From Panorpa germanica (lineage: Eukaryota; Arthropoda; Insecta; Mecoptera; Panorpidae), in the NCBI GenBank assembly GCA_963678705.1, contig OY783214.1:16368001-16432000 (forward strand): 64,000 bases of DNA. The letters are read 5' to 3'. This document shows positions 14,665-26,085 of this stretch, piece after piece; position 1 is the stretch's first letter; the number at the start of each line of letters is the position of its first letter. A program made the translations under genes and the position numbers. The notes beneath the pieces were generated by a model, which made no database searches, was not told where the DNA came from, and saw nothing but the letters and a program-made list of their open reading frames with translations.

Positions 14665-17600
14665 AACAGCAATATTAATTAAATCTATATTTAACATCAA
14701 TATTGAGTAACAACTAATATAAAAAAATATTATTTAATTATTTTCTTATAAATAAAAGTTATTTTTATTATGAACAAAGTTTATATTTGTTCATACATAA
14801 AAAAAGTTTTGTGATTATATGAAATGCTCTAAAAAAAAATGCTTCAAAGTTTGGAAAACTACCACGAGGACTTTGAAATGTTTAATGAAAATTGCGTACT
14901 GTTGCTTTCATGTTTTCGTATACAGACTTTTCCATTTTATTTATTTCCAAATTCGAGAAAAATATATTTCTTATTGAGATAATAGGTTTTAAGAAACAAG
15001 TGGTAAAATAGTAATTGTTGGTGTGCCATGCTGGTTGAAGTAACTCATTTTCATCGGAAGACACTTAAGAAGCAAGGAGGCCAAGTCTTAAATTTTGATT
15101 ATTTCTCTCACAAAACTGAGCACTGTGGTATCCAATAGACTCTCAAAATATGTTTTATTTGTTTTACGAATATTTCAGCTATAGCGGTCATATTCGCTGA
15201 GCAATATCCGAGAGTAAGATATCGTTCTATCTGCAGTAGTTGTTAATTATTTAAAACTAATTATGAAAATTCGATTGTAAACTCAAAATATGAAGTTATA
15301 TTTAAACAATAAATTGATATGCATTTTATCCGCATGGTGTGCAGCATGTAACAATGCACATGCATATAGCATAATGCATCTATCATTAATAATATTAATA
15401 ATAACATGAAAATTTAGTAATATCTAATTATTAAGTACAAAACTTTACGTAATAATTATCATTTATAGCATTATTACAAAATAACAGGGCTTTTGTTTTA
15501 TATTAAAGTTAAGCTAATTAAATTTATCACAATTACCAATATTCGTATTGTCCTGACTCCTGGTTCCTCCTGGCGGAGAGTCTGAGTACTGAGTACTGGT
15601 AGACTGCGCCGCTCGGCGGAGGTTATAAGCACTAATTAATATATGAGATAACTATACTTTTAATCCCAGTTACAAAGTTAACTTACAGAAACTGATATAT
15701 GTATTTATAATTATGTATATGTGCAAGTATAAAGTAAGTAACAAAAAATGTAACATACACATATGCAAATTTATAAACAACTTCCGTATTTTTGAATAAC
15801 ACTTATGAAAGCACTTTAGGTGATACTTTGTAACCTATCAATTTTCCTCAAACAATCAATTGAAATAATATCTATATATTTATTAAAGTTACTGAAGACA
15901 TATTATTTTCATTTAATAAATAAAATATAAACCAGGAAATAATACACATAACAACAAATAAAATTCAAAACTGATTTACAAATTGTAGTAAAGTTAAAAT
16001 GAATAACAAATAAAAATATATACTCGTATAAACAAAATATTATGTAAAAAAATGTAAACGTAAGCATTTTAAAGTCCATAATGTTATAACACTTAAAATG
16101 ACCTTAATGTCATAACTATGTTTTGATAAAAAAATAATAAATAATTCATTTACATCAATCAAATCAATGTGGAAATAATTCATTAAATGATAAATATTGA
16201 TTGAATTCACTGTACGTAATAAAATAAAAAACAGAAATATAAATTTATGTGTATAAGATGATAGAAAAACAAAGAGTTACTTAAGAAAAAATATGAATGC
16301 ATAATAAGGTAATAATAAGACATGCAATGTGAGATACGAAGGTTAATTAATTATTAATTAAGGAGGAATCATTCACTTCTAAAGTTAGCGTTCGTTATAT
16401 TGTTAAAATGTCGTATCTGTTTACATGAACTTACTTGACTGACGATGTAACTAATAAATTCATATGACAAATACGTGCTTTTTCTTGGGATAATAAATAT
16501 ATTTACATTTAGAAATTTGTTATAAATAAATTATTTATATTTTAATGGAAACGGAAAGTTTCACTCAATAGCTAAATAATATTTTTAAGATGTATTAAAA
16601 AATTGAATTTAGTTAATTATAAATAATAAAATATCGAAAATTTAAATCATTTTCTGAAATATATCTTTTTCGTTTAAATAATTGATAAACGTTTACGTAA
16701 GAAAACGATTAGTATTTTACATAACAGATATGTTTTATACATACTTATTAGGCAGCAGTGTGGTTCAACTATGGTGGAATAACCTCTAAGGGGGCAAATT
16801 CAATGGAATAATTTTCCATACATAATGTTATGAATCCTGTTAAGAGTATATAAGAAAAATATCCTGATTACAAATAATATCGTATCATATAAAACACCCT
16901 GTATATATGCAAAATAAAAAAAGGAAAAATAGTAGTTCAACATATTTCTTTTATTTTTATAATAAATAAAATGGTTGACTATACTATACTATTGTATAAA
17001 ATAAAATCTTTATTGTAAAAGAATGATATTAGATAAATGTTAAATGCAAAGTACTCTATTCTATTACAGCAGCTCGTAACAATATGAGAATTAGAACAAT
17101 ACGAAGTTTGTAACTGACAACCAATGTCCTATAACTATATGGTGAATGTGTTGCGTTGGCATGGGTGTCCGAGGAGGGAAGCACTCACTGCATCACCCCA
17201 CTGTGAATACAAATAAACACTGGATGGAATAGAAACACTTTGATAACTATATCCCCTTTCGACAATTTTTTGCGGACGCTCATGTGTGTGCACGTATGTA
17301 ACATATATGTTACTTTTATATATATAGATATATTGTAGTACCTAATATAGATAATAATTAAAAGAATTTTAACTAAGGGTCTTTCATTTTAATAAATGAA
17401 CCTCCAGTGAATATCTCGGAGAATAAAACGATTTGGTTTTTGTTAAATATGAATCCCTTATGAATTATCAATATAATACAAGAACGGAGTACAGAGCAGA
17501 ACGGTACAGAGAGAAAAAGCTTATTTTAAGTCCCGCAATTGTGTTTAATAAATAAGCAGAAAGAAATATGAAATAAACCTTATTAAAATATTTAAATGTT

Positions 17601-18174
17601 TCTATTGATTATTAAAAAGAATTATAGAATTACAATCTTTAGCTTTTTTGTTAAATAGGGGTGGAAACTCCGCAACCAACATTTTGAATCCTTATTGAAA
17701 TTCATCCAGTAAATAATTTGGCGAAATAATCCCGCTTAACATAGTTACGTGTATTTAACGTTATATAACATAATTACCCGTTACGTAAACGATGTGACCT
17801 AATCTACAACGCTTTGTGACATATTTTAATGCTTTTCGAAAAATAATACGAAGTAGAATACTCATGAAACTTCTTAAGGATACCTTTTTAAGAATAATAA
17901 AATAATAAGAAGTCCTCTTTAAGAATTAAAGGGCTTTTAGAATAGCAATTAAATAAAAAGTTAAGTCTCATTTATTAGTTTCGCTTAAGCAAAATATGAT
18001 ATAATGGTAAGGTAATTGTGTTTTGTGTTTTATAGAATTGTAACTTGAATGAATTGTTGCAAGTAGATATTTTGTCTTGTTTTCTGGGTTTGATTTTTAT
18101 TAACAATTATTTGATTATGTGCTCTTATCACTCAATACACCTTATGAAGCCGCGACACCATACAACTGCAAACA

Positions 18175-18220
18175 TTGAAAGAGGTCTCAGCATCAGAAAT
18201 AGGCCGACGTTAAATAAATT
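18175..18220 (+). repeat. Retroposon-tail-like dispersed repeat, copy A
   Basis: Contains ctcagcatcagaaataggc followed by cgacgttaaataaatt. The same core recurs at 27.47, 44.33 and (minus strand) 57.13 kb, always followed by a TAAA-rich run, which suggests the 3' end of a non-LTR retrotransposon or SINE. Upstream similarity is weakest in this copy. Confidence 0.6.
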
Positions 18221-19695
18221 TCGGTAGTATTTCCGTTTTACTTATAAATTTTCAAAATTTTACGAAGTTTTTTCAAGTGTACGAAAGCATATTTATTATA
18301 CTTAGAAAACTGAGGAAAACAATTTCATAGTATTGAATATATTTATTTGAATTACTTTGAACTTTTGAGTTGAGTCGAGCCACAAACTGACACAGTGCTT
18401 TACAAAATGAAAACATAGGTAAAATATTATTTGAAAATGAATTCTCGAATGTTTAATACATATCAAAATCGTTTAGTTTAAAAATAGCCGAATTTAATGA
18501 TTCAGAATGAATCTTTATAGCTAGTGTTCAGCTCAGCTTCGGAGTGTTGCTTTGGTGACAAGTTAGAATCAAATTGGAACCGTGTGGATAGTGGATTTGA
18601 ATCACACACTTAGAAGAGCGAGAAAAGAGTTAGGTAGGATAGAGCCAGCTAGATATACTGACTCGTATGTGTAGATTTATAGTGGAGTGACTAATATTTT
18701 ATCTTATTTTCTATTTTAAAATTTATTAGATATCACAATTTCCCAATTATTAGATATATTCTACTACATAAATAAATACATAGACATTCTTATATATTAT
18801 TCGCACAATCTTAAAATATTCTTAAATAAATATTTAATCCAAATTCTATATTTAAATATTTTTTTATTGATTTAAAAATATGTTTTTTTTATTTTTATAG
18901 ATTTTTGAGTAATATTACATTATTTTTATACCTAGGCATATGTTTTCTATTTAATTTGACATTGTAAAGTGTTAGACGATCTAGTTAATAGGGAAAGCTT
19001 ATGTTTTCAGTACTTTACACTAGTTGTGTGTGTTTGTATATACTTGAAATGTATAAAACAGTTAACACACATTATATAAGGGCTTGTTTTTTGATAACTG
19101 CTGTTCTGTGCTGCCACCACTTCTGTTCAAATGAACTAAACTTTGAACTTGGAATATTTTGAATGTCTACAAGACTTTGCATATCGTTTTACTACAAATT
19201 AATTTTTAAATAAAACTTAGTTTAATAATAATAATTAAAATAATTTATTTTAAATTAAATAGTAAACTTTTCAATAAGCTTTATCTTTACTTTCATTATC
19301 GGATAAAATATTTTAGTGATTAGCTAAACACTGTTATATATATTTTATGTATATTTTCAATAAAAAATATTATGGGATACTTAAAAAAAATTTTGTAGTA
19401 TATTTGTCAAATTATTTCACGTAATATTTCTGTAAATTTATTCCGATTAATTAGTAAAGAAAAAACGTAAATTTGTCAGTTGGTTTACGTATATATTATC
19501 AGCTAAGCCGGAAATTATTCGGCTAAGTTTGTTTATGCTTGGCGATGCAATTTGTGGAACTTCCAAGTATGAATAGGAATTGTTATAAATAGTTTTCTGC
19601 GATGTTGATAACAATATTTCCTTGGAATAATTAACACTGATAACGTGTGACTTATTGTGCAACTTATTTTTTAATGAAAACTAAGTGTTTCTTAC

Positions 19696-20208
19696 CTGCT
19701 GCCAAAATTGCGCCAACAAGTAGATTCTTTCCTTCTTAAAAAGCCAGTCCATGGATTGCATAGCCTGAATGTCCATCTCTCCCTGCACGGGAAGGCTGGC
19801 GGCCGCCGTGGGCTGCATTCGGTCTTTGCTGAACTCGCGACCCCTTATCCCCAGATCGTTTCTTACTCCAATCATATAATTTTCACTTTTATTCTTATTA
19901 CTAATGTCTTTATTTTCGTTAAATTCGTCTCTCAAATCTTCACAATGCGATTTGTATTGTTCTTTCAGTAAAGAATCATTTCTACCACTTATATTACTGT
20001 AATCTAACTCACTGTCACTTACATTATCACTTATTTTATTGTTTGACACTAAATTTTGACTTTTCTTGTGTAGATCCAAAATATTTTGATATTTTGGATC
20101 GGTTGGCAGGTTCGCTATGTACGCCGTTTTGAATATTTTAGTAACACTGGGTAATATTTTGAGAAATGTGTTAAATGAAACACATTTCTTAAGCGCTAGC
20201 ACACAAGT
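19696..20208 (-). CDS. ct: Homeobox protein Cut, N-terminal coding exon (partial gene)
   Basis: Cut is a nuclear transcription factor with three CUT repeats and a homeodomain that specifies sensory organ and other cell fates in insects. Only its N-terminus is here. The last 41 codons (19818 down to 19696) begin MQPT, contain MDIQAMQSMDWLFKKER and end in YLLAQFWQQ; this agrees, from memory, with the Drosophila Cut N-terminus, which continues RATLAEKE in the next exon. The reading frame meets a perfect CAG|GTAAGA donor (last exon base 19696, phase 0); reading through gives VRNT and a stop. Upstream of the conserved Met (19816-19818) the frame is open for 130 more codons, to 20208, where the preceding TAG doubles as a probable 3' splice site. 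In-frame ATGs in this stretch are only at 19875 and 19818, both with a weak -3 base. The extension is Asn/Ser/Lys/Asp-rich with no domain I recognise. Identity as cut is firm; whether the first 130 codons are translated is not settled. The CUT repeats and homeodomain should lie left of the window. Confidence 0.85.
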
Positions 20209-20231
20209 CTATGAGATCGAGACAACATTAG
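20209..20231 (-). other. Candidate 3' splice site with branch point for the cut exon
   Basis: Read on the minus strand this is CTAAT, a pyrimidine-leaning stretch (gttgtctcgatctc) and then TAG before exon base 20208. CTAAT is the usual insect branch-point form, and its branch A (20228) lies 18 nt from the AG (20210-20209). The TAG is also the in-frame stop that would otherwise close the open frame of the cut exon, so the frame opens exactly at the predicted exon edge. The pyrimidine tract is interrupted by G and A, so it is of moderate strength. Confidence 0.5.
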
Positions 20232-20681
20232 TACATCAGTGCATCAGTGCATCAAGCAAGCAACCTGTAACTTGAACTCGATGTAACGCTAAAACAATTT
20301 CTCATAACACAAATAAAATCGCACAAGTTCCGATTAATTTTTAATTATTACAGCAGATTTATTTATCACAAATAGTGTCAAATATCGTGGGACATTGCAC
20401 AAGAATTAAATCTCAGAATAATATTCATTTAATACTTCACTAGATAAAATAATTCTCGGAAAAAAACAAACACTTCGCTTCAGATAAATATAAATGTCAC
20501 ATTATATTGTATAGCACTATTTTATTTTTAAAAACATTTATTGTTAACTAACAATATCACTTTTATTAATAATAAATAGTATTGTTAATAATACAAGTTA
20601 TTAAATAATATTTAAGGGTTGTTATTTTCGTTTCGTTTATAAGACAAGACAACATTTATTTTCGGTGACACGGCAATAGAT

Positions 20682-20708
20682 ACACGTGACTCGACACGTA
20701 ACGCACGT
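20682..20708. promoter_or_regulatory. Cluster of CACGT words (E-box-like)
   Basis: Three CACGT cores occur within 27 bases, one of them a palindromic CACGTG at 20683-20688. They lie just downstream of the candidate initiator in a patch richer in G+C and CpG than its surroundings. CACGTG is the class of site bound by bHLH factors. Binding is untested and the cluster could be incidental. Confidence 0.25.
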
Positions 20709-20740
20709 CTGCTCTGTTTAACATCCACCCTTGCACTGCG

Positions 20741-20777
20741 AACTGACTCACGAATGTTCAATCAAAAAGTGCATATA
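20741..20777 (-). promoter_or_regulatory. Candidate core promoter (TATA-like plus initiator)
   Basis: On the minus strand TATATGC (20777-20771) precedes an initiator-type TCAGTT (20746-20741; putative +1 A at 20744) by about 33 bases, close to normal TATA-Inr spacing. A DPE-like AGACGT lies about 35 bases into the transcript, slightly far for the canonical +28 position. Transcription from here would give a leader of about 925 nt to the conserved MQPT start. Both elements are short and this AT-rich sequence produces TATA words often. Confidence 0.3.
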
Positions 20778-22163
20778 CTAATGTATGTACTAAACTCCGC
20801 CTACTTTACCGTATAGTAGCGACACCAAACGTTATTTTATTGTAACTAAGTATATATCTTTCTCCTTTTAATATAAGGCAAGAGGCTGTTTTATATAGAG
20901 AGTAACCAATGGAAGCAAAGCTTTAAGGTTTGTACTTATACTATTATATTATTTTATTTTTTTTTAGGAGTTATATTTTTGATTCTGCTTCTGAGATATA
21001 TGCTATGCTATGCTGTGTAGATGTACCAATGAGTTTTTGCGCATAAGAAATGTCAATTGTACTGCGCATTCAATTGTTGTTGTCTCTGTCGTATTTATTA
21101 CTGATTATATATCTTTTTTTATATAAATTTACTATATCTTAGTGTTTTACAAAAATTGTATCACTGCATTTTACTTTTTCTTTTGGAAAATTAAAGAAAA
21201 TCATAAGTTATTGAATACCATTCATTTCATTAAATTATCTGTCCAGTTTCGGAACTTAATATTTCTCAAAATTCTATTTACAGAAAGAAATATTCATTGA
21301 TAATACTAATACGTAATAAATTTAAAAATAACATTATTTTTTCAAAGTGTTGACAATGTTAACAACAATAAGTTTGTTTCCAAATCGAAGAAGTTAGTAT
21401 CATTCCATAAAGATGTTCTATTCATGCGTCAAAATGATATATTTCTAAAATGAATACTACTACAGTTGAAAAATATTCTTTACATTCTAAGAATTTGGTG
21501 ACCAACGGATCTTAGGCTGATAATATAAATCAGGCTCCATGTATCGCCCAAATTCCTTGAATCTTAAATAAGACATTTTTTAGCTAACGCAAAATCAATT
21601 CTGTGTAGTTACAATTGCCTATACGCGTAACGTAACTGAGATGACCTTATTTTAATACTTGTTTAGTGATATGGGTCACTTTGCACCCTATGAAAAAAAG
21701 CGATCCTGCCTACAATAGAGAAAATGTGTTAAAATAAAGTAGTTTCCTTCAAAGCGAAATACTGTTCAACAGAGCTAAACACTTTTTAATGAATCTATTG
21801 TAACAAATAATTCTAATATGTATCTAAGGAAAGTATCTAAAGCAAACAAAGTAGCAAATTTTTACCGATTTATTATTCTTCAAAAAAGACAAATAAAACT
21901 TTGATTTTATGAATGCTTTTTATATTACAAAATTTTACTAATTGCCTATATAAATATAGGAATATAGGCTGATATATAAAAGCAGAGAAAATCTGAAAAA
22001 CCTTATTGAGTTTATAAACAAAACAAATTTAATTTTAAATATATTTATAAGTAATAAATTATGAATTATGAATTACGAATGATTGTAAATGTTTGTTTGC
22101 ACCAACCCTTCACGTATTTATGATTATACTTTCCACGAAATCAATCAAATCAAACAAACTCTG

Positions 22164-22185
22164 AAATCGAACCCAAAGACATAGT
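22164..22185 (-). mobile_element. Short SINE head remnant
   Basis: atcgaacccaaagacatagt differs from the B-box/head junction of the SINE at 27.35 kb (atcgaacccaaggacatagt) at one position over 20 bases. Nothing on either side continues the match clearly. It is either a tiny remnant or tRNA-like convergence. Confidence 0.4.
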
Positions 22186-22518
22186 CCCGTCACGTCATCC
22201 ATATAAACTTTTAATGTTTACAAATGTTAATCATTCTGTTTTCTATTATCTATTATAAAATGATGATGTTGTTGATATCACAAATGTTCTAATCCCTAGT
22301 ATCTAATTTAAAATTTGTTTATTACTTAATACGTATTTTTCATAACTATACTTTAATTGATATAACTCGCTGAATACATTTACGTATATTTAAATTTTAT
22401 TTAACATAACAAAAGTAGCCTGTTATGTAATTAAAGTTACTTAATATAAAAAGTTTTATGACCAATTTTACAGTTTTTTGAAAAATAAATCTATCTTGTA
22501 ATCATAGAAATTATATCG

Positions 22519-22551
22519 CACTTGCTAGCTTACTACAAGCTAATCCAAGTG
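22519..22551. repeat. Palindromic dispersed repeat, copy 1
   Basis: cacttgctagcttactacaa then gctaatccaagtg folds into a hairpin: cacttg/caagtg outside and tagctt/aagcta inside a five-base loop. The inner 17 bases are the exact reverse complement of 41523-41539, and similarity extends several bases on both sides. It may be the core of a small hairpin element. Confidence 0.5.
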
Positions 22552-23186
22552 TTAAATTGCGCTATATTTTCTATCTGAAATATTTTGGTTATTAAATAAA
22601 AGATTTAAAAGATTTTTGGAATACCCAACACTTACAATGGGAATTTTCACATTTTAACAGAGATCGTTAAGGTAGCGATGTATCAAAAGTAAGGTTTAGC
22701 ACAAACCTTAGACCAGTTGTGTTGTTATGAAGCACATAAGACAACAAACTGTGTTTACTCACATCTACAGTACCTACAATATTTTTACATAACTTAATTA
22801 ATTTTAATTACCACTTACTGAGAGAGAGGGGGTTATAGTTCATAGTTTTCAAGCAGCGACTTTTTTTGTTTGATATTTCCTAATTACTGTGACAATTACA
22901 AAGAATTAAGTTTCTTTTTCTTCTTATCAATATAATCGTAAGTTGAGTTTAAGACTTAAAATGATTAATACATTCCACTTTTTAAATACAATTTTGTTTT
23001 TTGATAAATATTTTGTTGTGGTTTGCATACAATAAAAAACAACGAAACTGAACATAATTTGAATCTAAATTTAAAATACTAATCAGTTTAAAACTAATTT
23101 GCAATTAATTAAATCGTAAATTGCACCGGAAATTCAAAAACAAAAGGCGAATAGAATCGATAACACTATCAGTCATAGATTAACAT

Positions 23187-23203
23187 ACACACACACACAC
23201 ACC
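23187..23203. repeat. (AC)n microsatellite
   Basis: Uninterrupted acacacacacacacac run between the cut exon and the candidate first exon. Confidence 0.85.
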
Positions 23204-23934
23204 GTACCATATTCTAATATGTTCTAATGCTTAAATGCAGAAATTTAAAAAATAATTAGTTTTCATGGAAATTGTTGTTTTTTAATTATCCTCGTATCTA
23301 CCTTTCTTAAAGCCATCTATTTGCGAATTGAAAAAATATATTTCAACGAAAATTAATATAATTTAACGAAACTAAAGACACAACTGTCTTAAGATTTTGT
23401 CTTTGTAGTAGAAAGATACTAAACAAGTAGGCTGTCCTACACAGACATGTATATAATGTACTCTTATGTATTTTACACCTTAATCAACAAAATACGTTTA
23501 GGTGAAAAATCAATTAACTAAAGTATCCAATAAAACATGAAACCTAACATTCGTATGTTATTTTACAAAAGTTATTTCCATTAATCCTGTCAAAGGACTT
23601 CTTAAATTATTATATTCATTAAAAAGGTTCTTTAGATATTTTTTTAGTATGCTAATATGCAAAATAGTAGATTTATTATTGAGGAAGCAGAAAACATAGT
23701 ATTTTTGGTAAAATCGTTTACATAACAGGTAATTTGTGTTACCTTAACTACACGTAACTATGTTTAGCAGGACATATTATCAACAACAATTAATAAACAT
23801 ACAAAAACTATTATATTATCAGCATATTCACTTGATTGCTGATTTAGTAAGTCACCGTCAAGAACTTGAACTCTTGATCTGTGCTATGCAAGAGGTTAGA
23901 GCGAGATATCAATAGTTTTTATTCATACGGTTTT

Positions 23935-24240
23935 GTTTAGTACTGCAAGGTACACATTTTACGCGTTTTTCGTCATCGGGACGTTCGTCGTTTGAAGATC
24001 GGCGCACCGTTCTGAATCGAGACGCCAGACGTCGGCCTGTTCTGGCTTTCTTGTACCAGCAGCAGCAGCAGCACCAACAACACAGGCATGCGCGTTTCGC
24101 GGTGATATGATTTTGCCTTCTGTGGTACATTGCATGAATCAAGCTTTGGCTGACTCCAAACATATATTTTACTACATTCTGACGGCGACTTTCGTCGTGG
24201 TCACACCGCTGGAAAAGTGACAGTAGACGTCGTGTGAAAC
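23935..24240. other. CpG-rich patch with (CAG)5
   Basis: CpG is dense (acgcg, gtcgtcg, ggcgcaccg, gacgtcgg, gcgcg, cgacggcgac) in about 300 bases, in contrast to the AT-rich surroundings. A (CAG)5 run lies at 24058-24072. Open frames here give Cys/Arg-rich peptides with no recognisable domain, so coding is unlikely. It lies about 100 bases downstream (minus strand) of the candidate first cut exon and may belong to its promoter region. Confidence 0.45.
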
Positions 24241-24337
24241 TCTATGTCGTAATATATGCTATATATTCATACAGCACATAATACTGAATAATTGCAGGTA
24301 AAAATAAGATTGTACATTGAAGACATGACTGTCTTAC

Positions 24338-24364
24338 CTGAACAAACAGAGACAACTGTAACAT
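24338..24364 (-). CDS. Candidate first coding exon of cut (9 codons)
   Basis: On the minus strand an ATG at 24364 opens a nine-codon frame, MLQLSLFVQ, that ends in TTCAG|GTAAGA, a perfect 5' splice site with last exon base 24338 and phase 0. The exon at 19696-20208 needs an incoming phase of 0, because its first full codon begins at its first base, so the two join in frame. The ATG has G at -3 and A at -1 and -2, a favourable context. A perfect CAG|GTAAGA is expected only about 0.2 times per strand in a window of this size and composition (rough hand estimate); both minus-strand examples are the established cut donor and this one. The 5' leader would extend to the right, towards the CpG-richer zone at 24.8-25.6 kb. 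This is inference from splice signals alone; no homology supports the nine residues. Confidence 0.4.
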
Positions 24365-24807
24365 TTCGTTATTAAGACAGATTTGTAAGCCAAATAAAAC
24401 TATATTATATTAAGAAAACAAAGCAACTGCTAGAAATATTTCCTTCTGAAAGAACCGAATGAAGCCATAGACATCGATTAACACTAGTTCGATATAACGC
24501 AGTTTGTTCGAAGCATAATTACAGCTCCAAATTTACGCTACTTCTATTTCTTTAAAATTAAATTGCATCCTTAAATAGTGACATAGTAAAATTTAAGGTT
24601 AGAATCTGTAGATACCAATACGTCAACTGCCCCGTAAATAATTTGGTGAAGTGTCCCTTTTTGTAACGTTTCTATCACTATTTCACTTCAATTATAGTTT
24701 GCGTTATCTTTATCTTCATTTGTATTTCGACAGGTGGAGTGGTTTCGCCATTTGTAGCCGATAAAATAGACATTTCATATGAATGACTGTGAAAAACTGA
24801 ACTGTAA

Positions 24808-25196
24808 GGACGTCCGTACACGAGGCGACTGGTTGCAAACCTTAGCCCCGAATCTGCCCGAACCGAATGTGATTGCAACTGTGTTGTTAGTGAAAGAGCG
24901 CAAGTGTATACGAGTAAAACTGATTTGAAATTGGTTCCGAGCACGTTTTGGGCGACTGTGTTTCTATGTCGCAGGGAAAACGTTGCATACTTTTGATGGT
25001 GACATCATGAGCAGAGATGTGCAGAAATAGTATTCAAAAGTATGTAAATAACCTCATAATACAACATAAATAAAATCCCTTATTATGCTTTTGTTAAAAA
25101 TTCTATAGAGTCACGAAACGCGGCTCGTTTTTCGTTTTCGTTGGAAACTTTGTTGCGCGACTAGTTTGCAATTAGTCGGTCTGTGTGCAGACGGCC
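24808..25196. mobile_element. MITE-like element, 33-bp TIRs, TAA target duplication
   Basis: The left end ggacgtccgtacacgagg... and the reverse complement of the right end ggccgtctgcacacagac... align without gaps over 33 bases with 24 identities, both ending in ttgcaaac. TAA flanks both sides (24805-24807 and 25197-25199). A three-base TWA duplication with GG-starting inverted ends is typical of PIF/Harbinger elements. At 389 bp with no coding capacity it would be a non-autonomous copy. Its higher G+C and CpG content explains part of the local composition change upstream of the candidate cut first exon. Confidence 0.6.
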
Positions 25197-25389
25197 TAAA
25201 TGAACAAAAAAAGTCATGCCCATCTTCAATATGATGGCGAAGTGATTCCAAAATGTTTACAGGGTGGCTAGTCTAGTAATTATTTGTTAAAATATTTACA
25301 TATTTTTTTACTAATATTTATACATTTTTACCAATTTTTACAAGATATTTCATATAGTGCGAAAGAGAGAGAAATATATAATCGTCTGA

Positions 25390-25565
25390 ATGTGTGGCAT
25401 TGTTTAGGTAGCTGTCTGCGCTGGCTCACGCTGTTTTATTGTTAGGTGAACGCAACTAACGCAACACAGGACCTAAGTTAACGACAGCGACGTTTACGTG
25501 TGTCCCTGCAAGACGCAACTCGCTTGTGGTTCTCTCTCTACTCGACTACTCGTGTCTTGTATTTT
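25390..25565. other. CpG-rich patch upstream of the candidate first exon
   Basis: Balanced composition with repeated gcaac words (aacgcaactaacgcaacac, agacgcaactcg) and many CpGs, ending in a ctctctctactcgactactcg run. It lies roughly 1.0-1.2 kb upstream of the candidate cut start at 24364. It could be a promoter for that exon or the end of another repeat. Confidence 0.35.
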
Positions 25566-26013
25566 GTATATTTATAAACTAATATTTCACTCCCGCACAC
25601 TGATCACTACTGTCAAAGAAGTTTATTTGTTACTGCATTCTGTGACAATTTGGTACAACTGATAGTTAAAATAAAATGGAAAATCGAATTTTTTTTTTAA
25701 TAATAATTCACGTGCTTCTTAGAACCACGATCCTTTTTCGCCCTTCTTAATTCACGAAATTTTTTTATGTGTTATTTTGAAAGTTTACTAAAAGTAATGC
25801 ATTTAGGACGTCTTCTTTTCCTTATTTAATTCCAATCTGTTCCTTTTTACTAGAATTAGAATTTAGTTGAATTATGGTAAACTTCGATAAATAATAAAAA
25901 GTAATGTTATGATAAAGCAGTTCTGCAATCAATGCAGTAACTTTATTATGCATTTTAATATTTGTACGGTTAATTAGTTATAATTAATTAATAATCCATT
26001 AAAGAGAGCAATA

Positions 26014-26085
26014 ATGAAACCCGGATAATACAGCGATGGTTCAGAAATTGAGCCCAAAACTCTGAAACTAACGCCTCAACGGTAC
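26014..26085 (-). mobile_element. Possible degenerate SINE head
   Basis: The order aaacccggataata, ggttcagaaattgagcccaa, ctctgaaactaacgcc follows the layout of the SINE head (acccagataata, ggggatcgaacccaa, gtcagagtcaagc) with many substitutions and a broken B box. The similarity is moderate and could be overread. Confidence 0.3.

Larger units (their letters stand above)
1..19695 (-). other. ct: Large intron of cut, downstream of the N-terminal exon (runs off the window)
   Basis: This starts with the GTAAGAAAC donor at 19695 and continues off the left edge, so the intron exceeds 19.7 kb. I looked for the expected continuation of the protein (RATLAEKE-like residues) and did not find it on the minus strand. 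The sequence is AT-rich and dominated by poly-A/T and TA-rich stretches. It carries a long (TA)n tract, a degenerate SINE head near 0.7 kb, candidate CTCF-like motifs (1.3, 3.0 and 14.6 kb), a TGACGTCA site at 8.05 kb, a tail repeat at 18.2 kb and an unexplained balanced-composition segment at 6.9-7.1 kb. Large enhancer-rich introns are common in developmental regulators. Confidence 0.7.
20211..24337 (-). other. Candidate 5' intron of cut (or proximal promoter region)
   Basis: If the two-exon start is right, this is a roughly 4.1-kb phase-0 intron. It holds a TATA/initiator-like pair near 20744, a cluster of CACGT words at 20682-20708, a SINE remnant near 22164, a palindromic repeat at 22519, an (AC)n run and a CpG-rich patch with (CAG)5. 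No convincing coding exon was seen inside it. If instead transcription starts near 20744, the part to the right is proximal upstream sequence. Confidence 0.4.

Noticed and set aside
19447-19662. Open frame just downstream of the cut exon
   Set aside because: It lies beyond a perfect donor, starts independently and has no similarity to Cut, so it is intronic.
23909-24163. 84-codon frame with a poly-Cys run
   Set aside because: The Cys run is the out-of-frame reading of the (CAG)5 repeat and the Arg-rich part reflects CpG density; no family resemblance.
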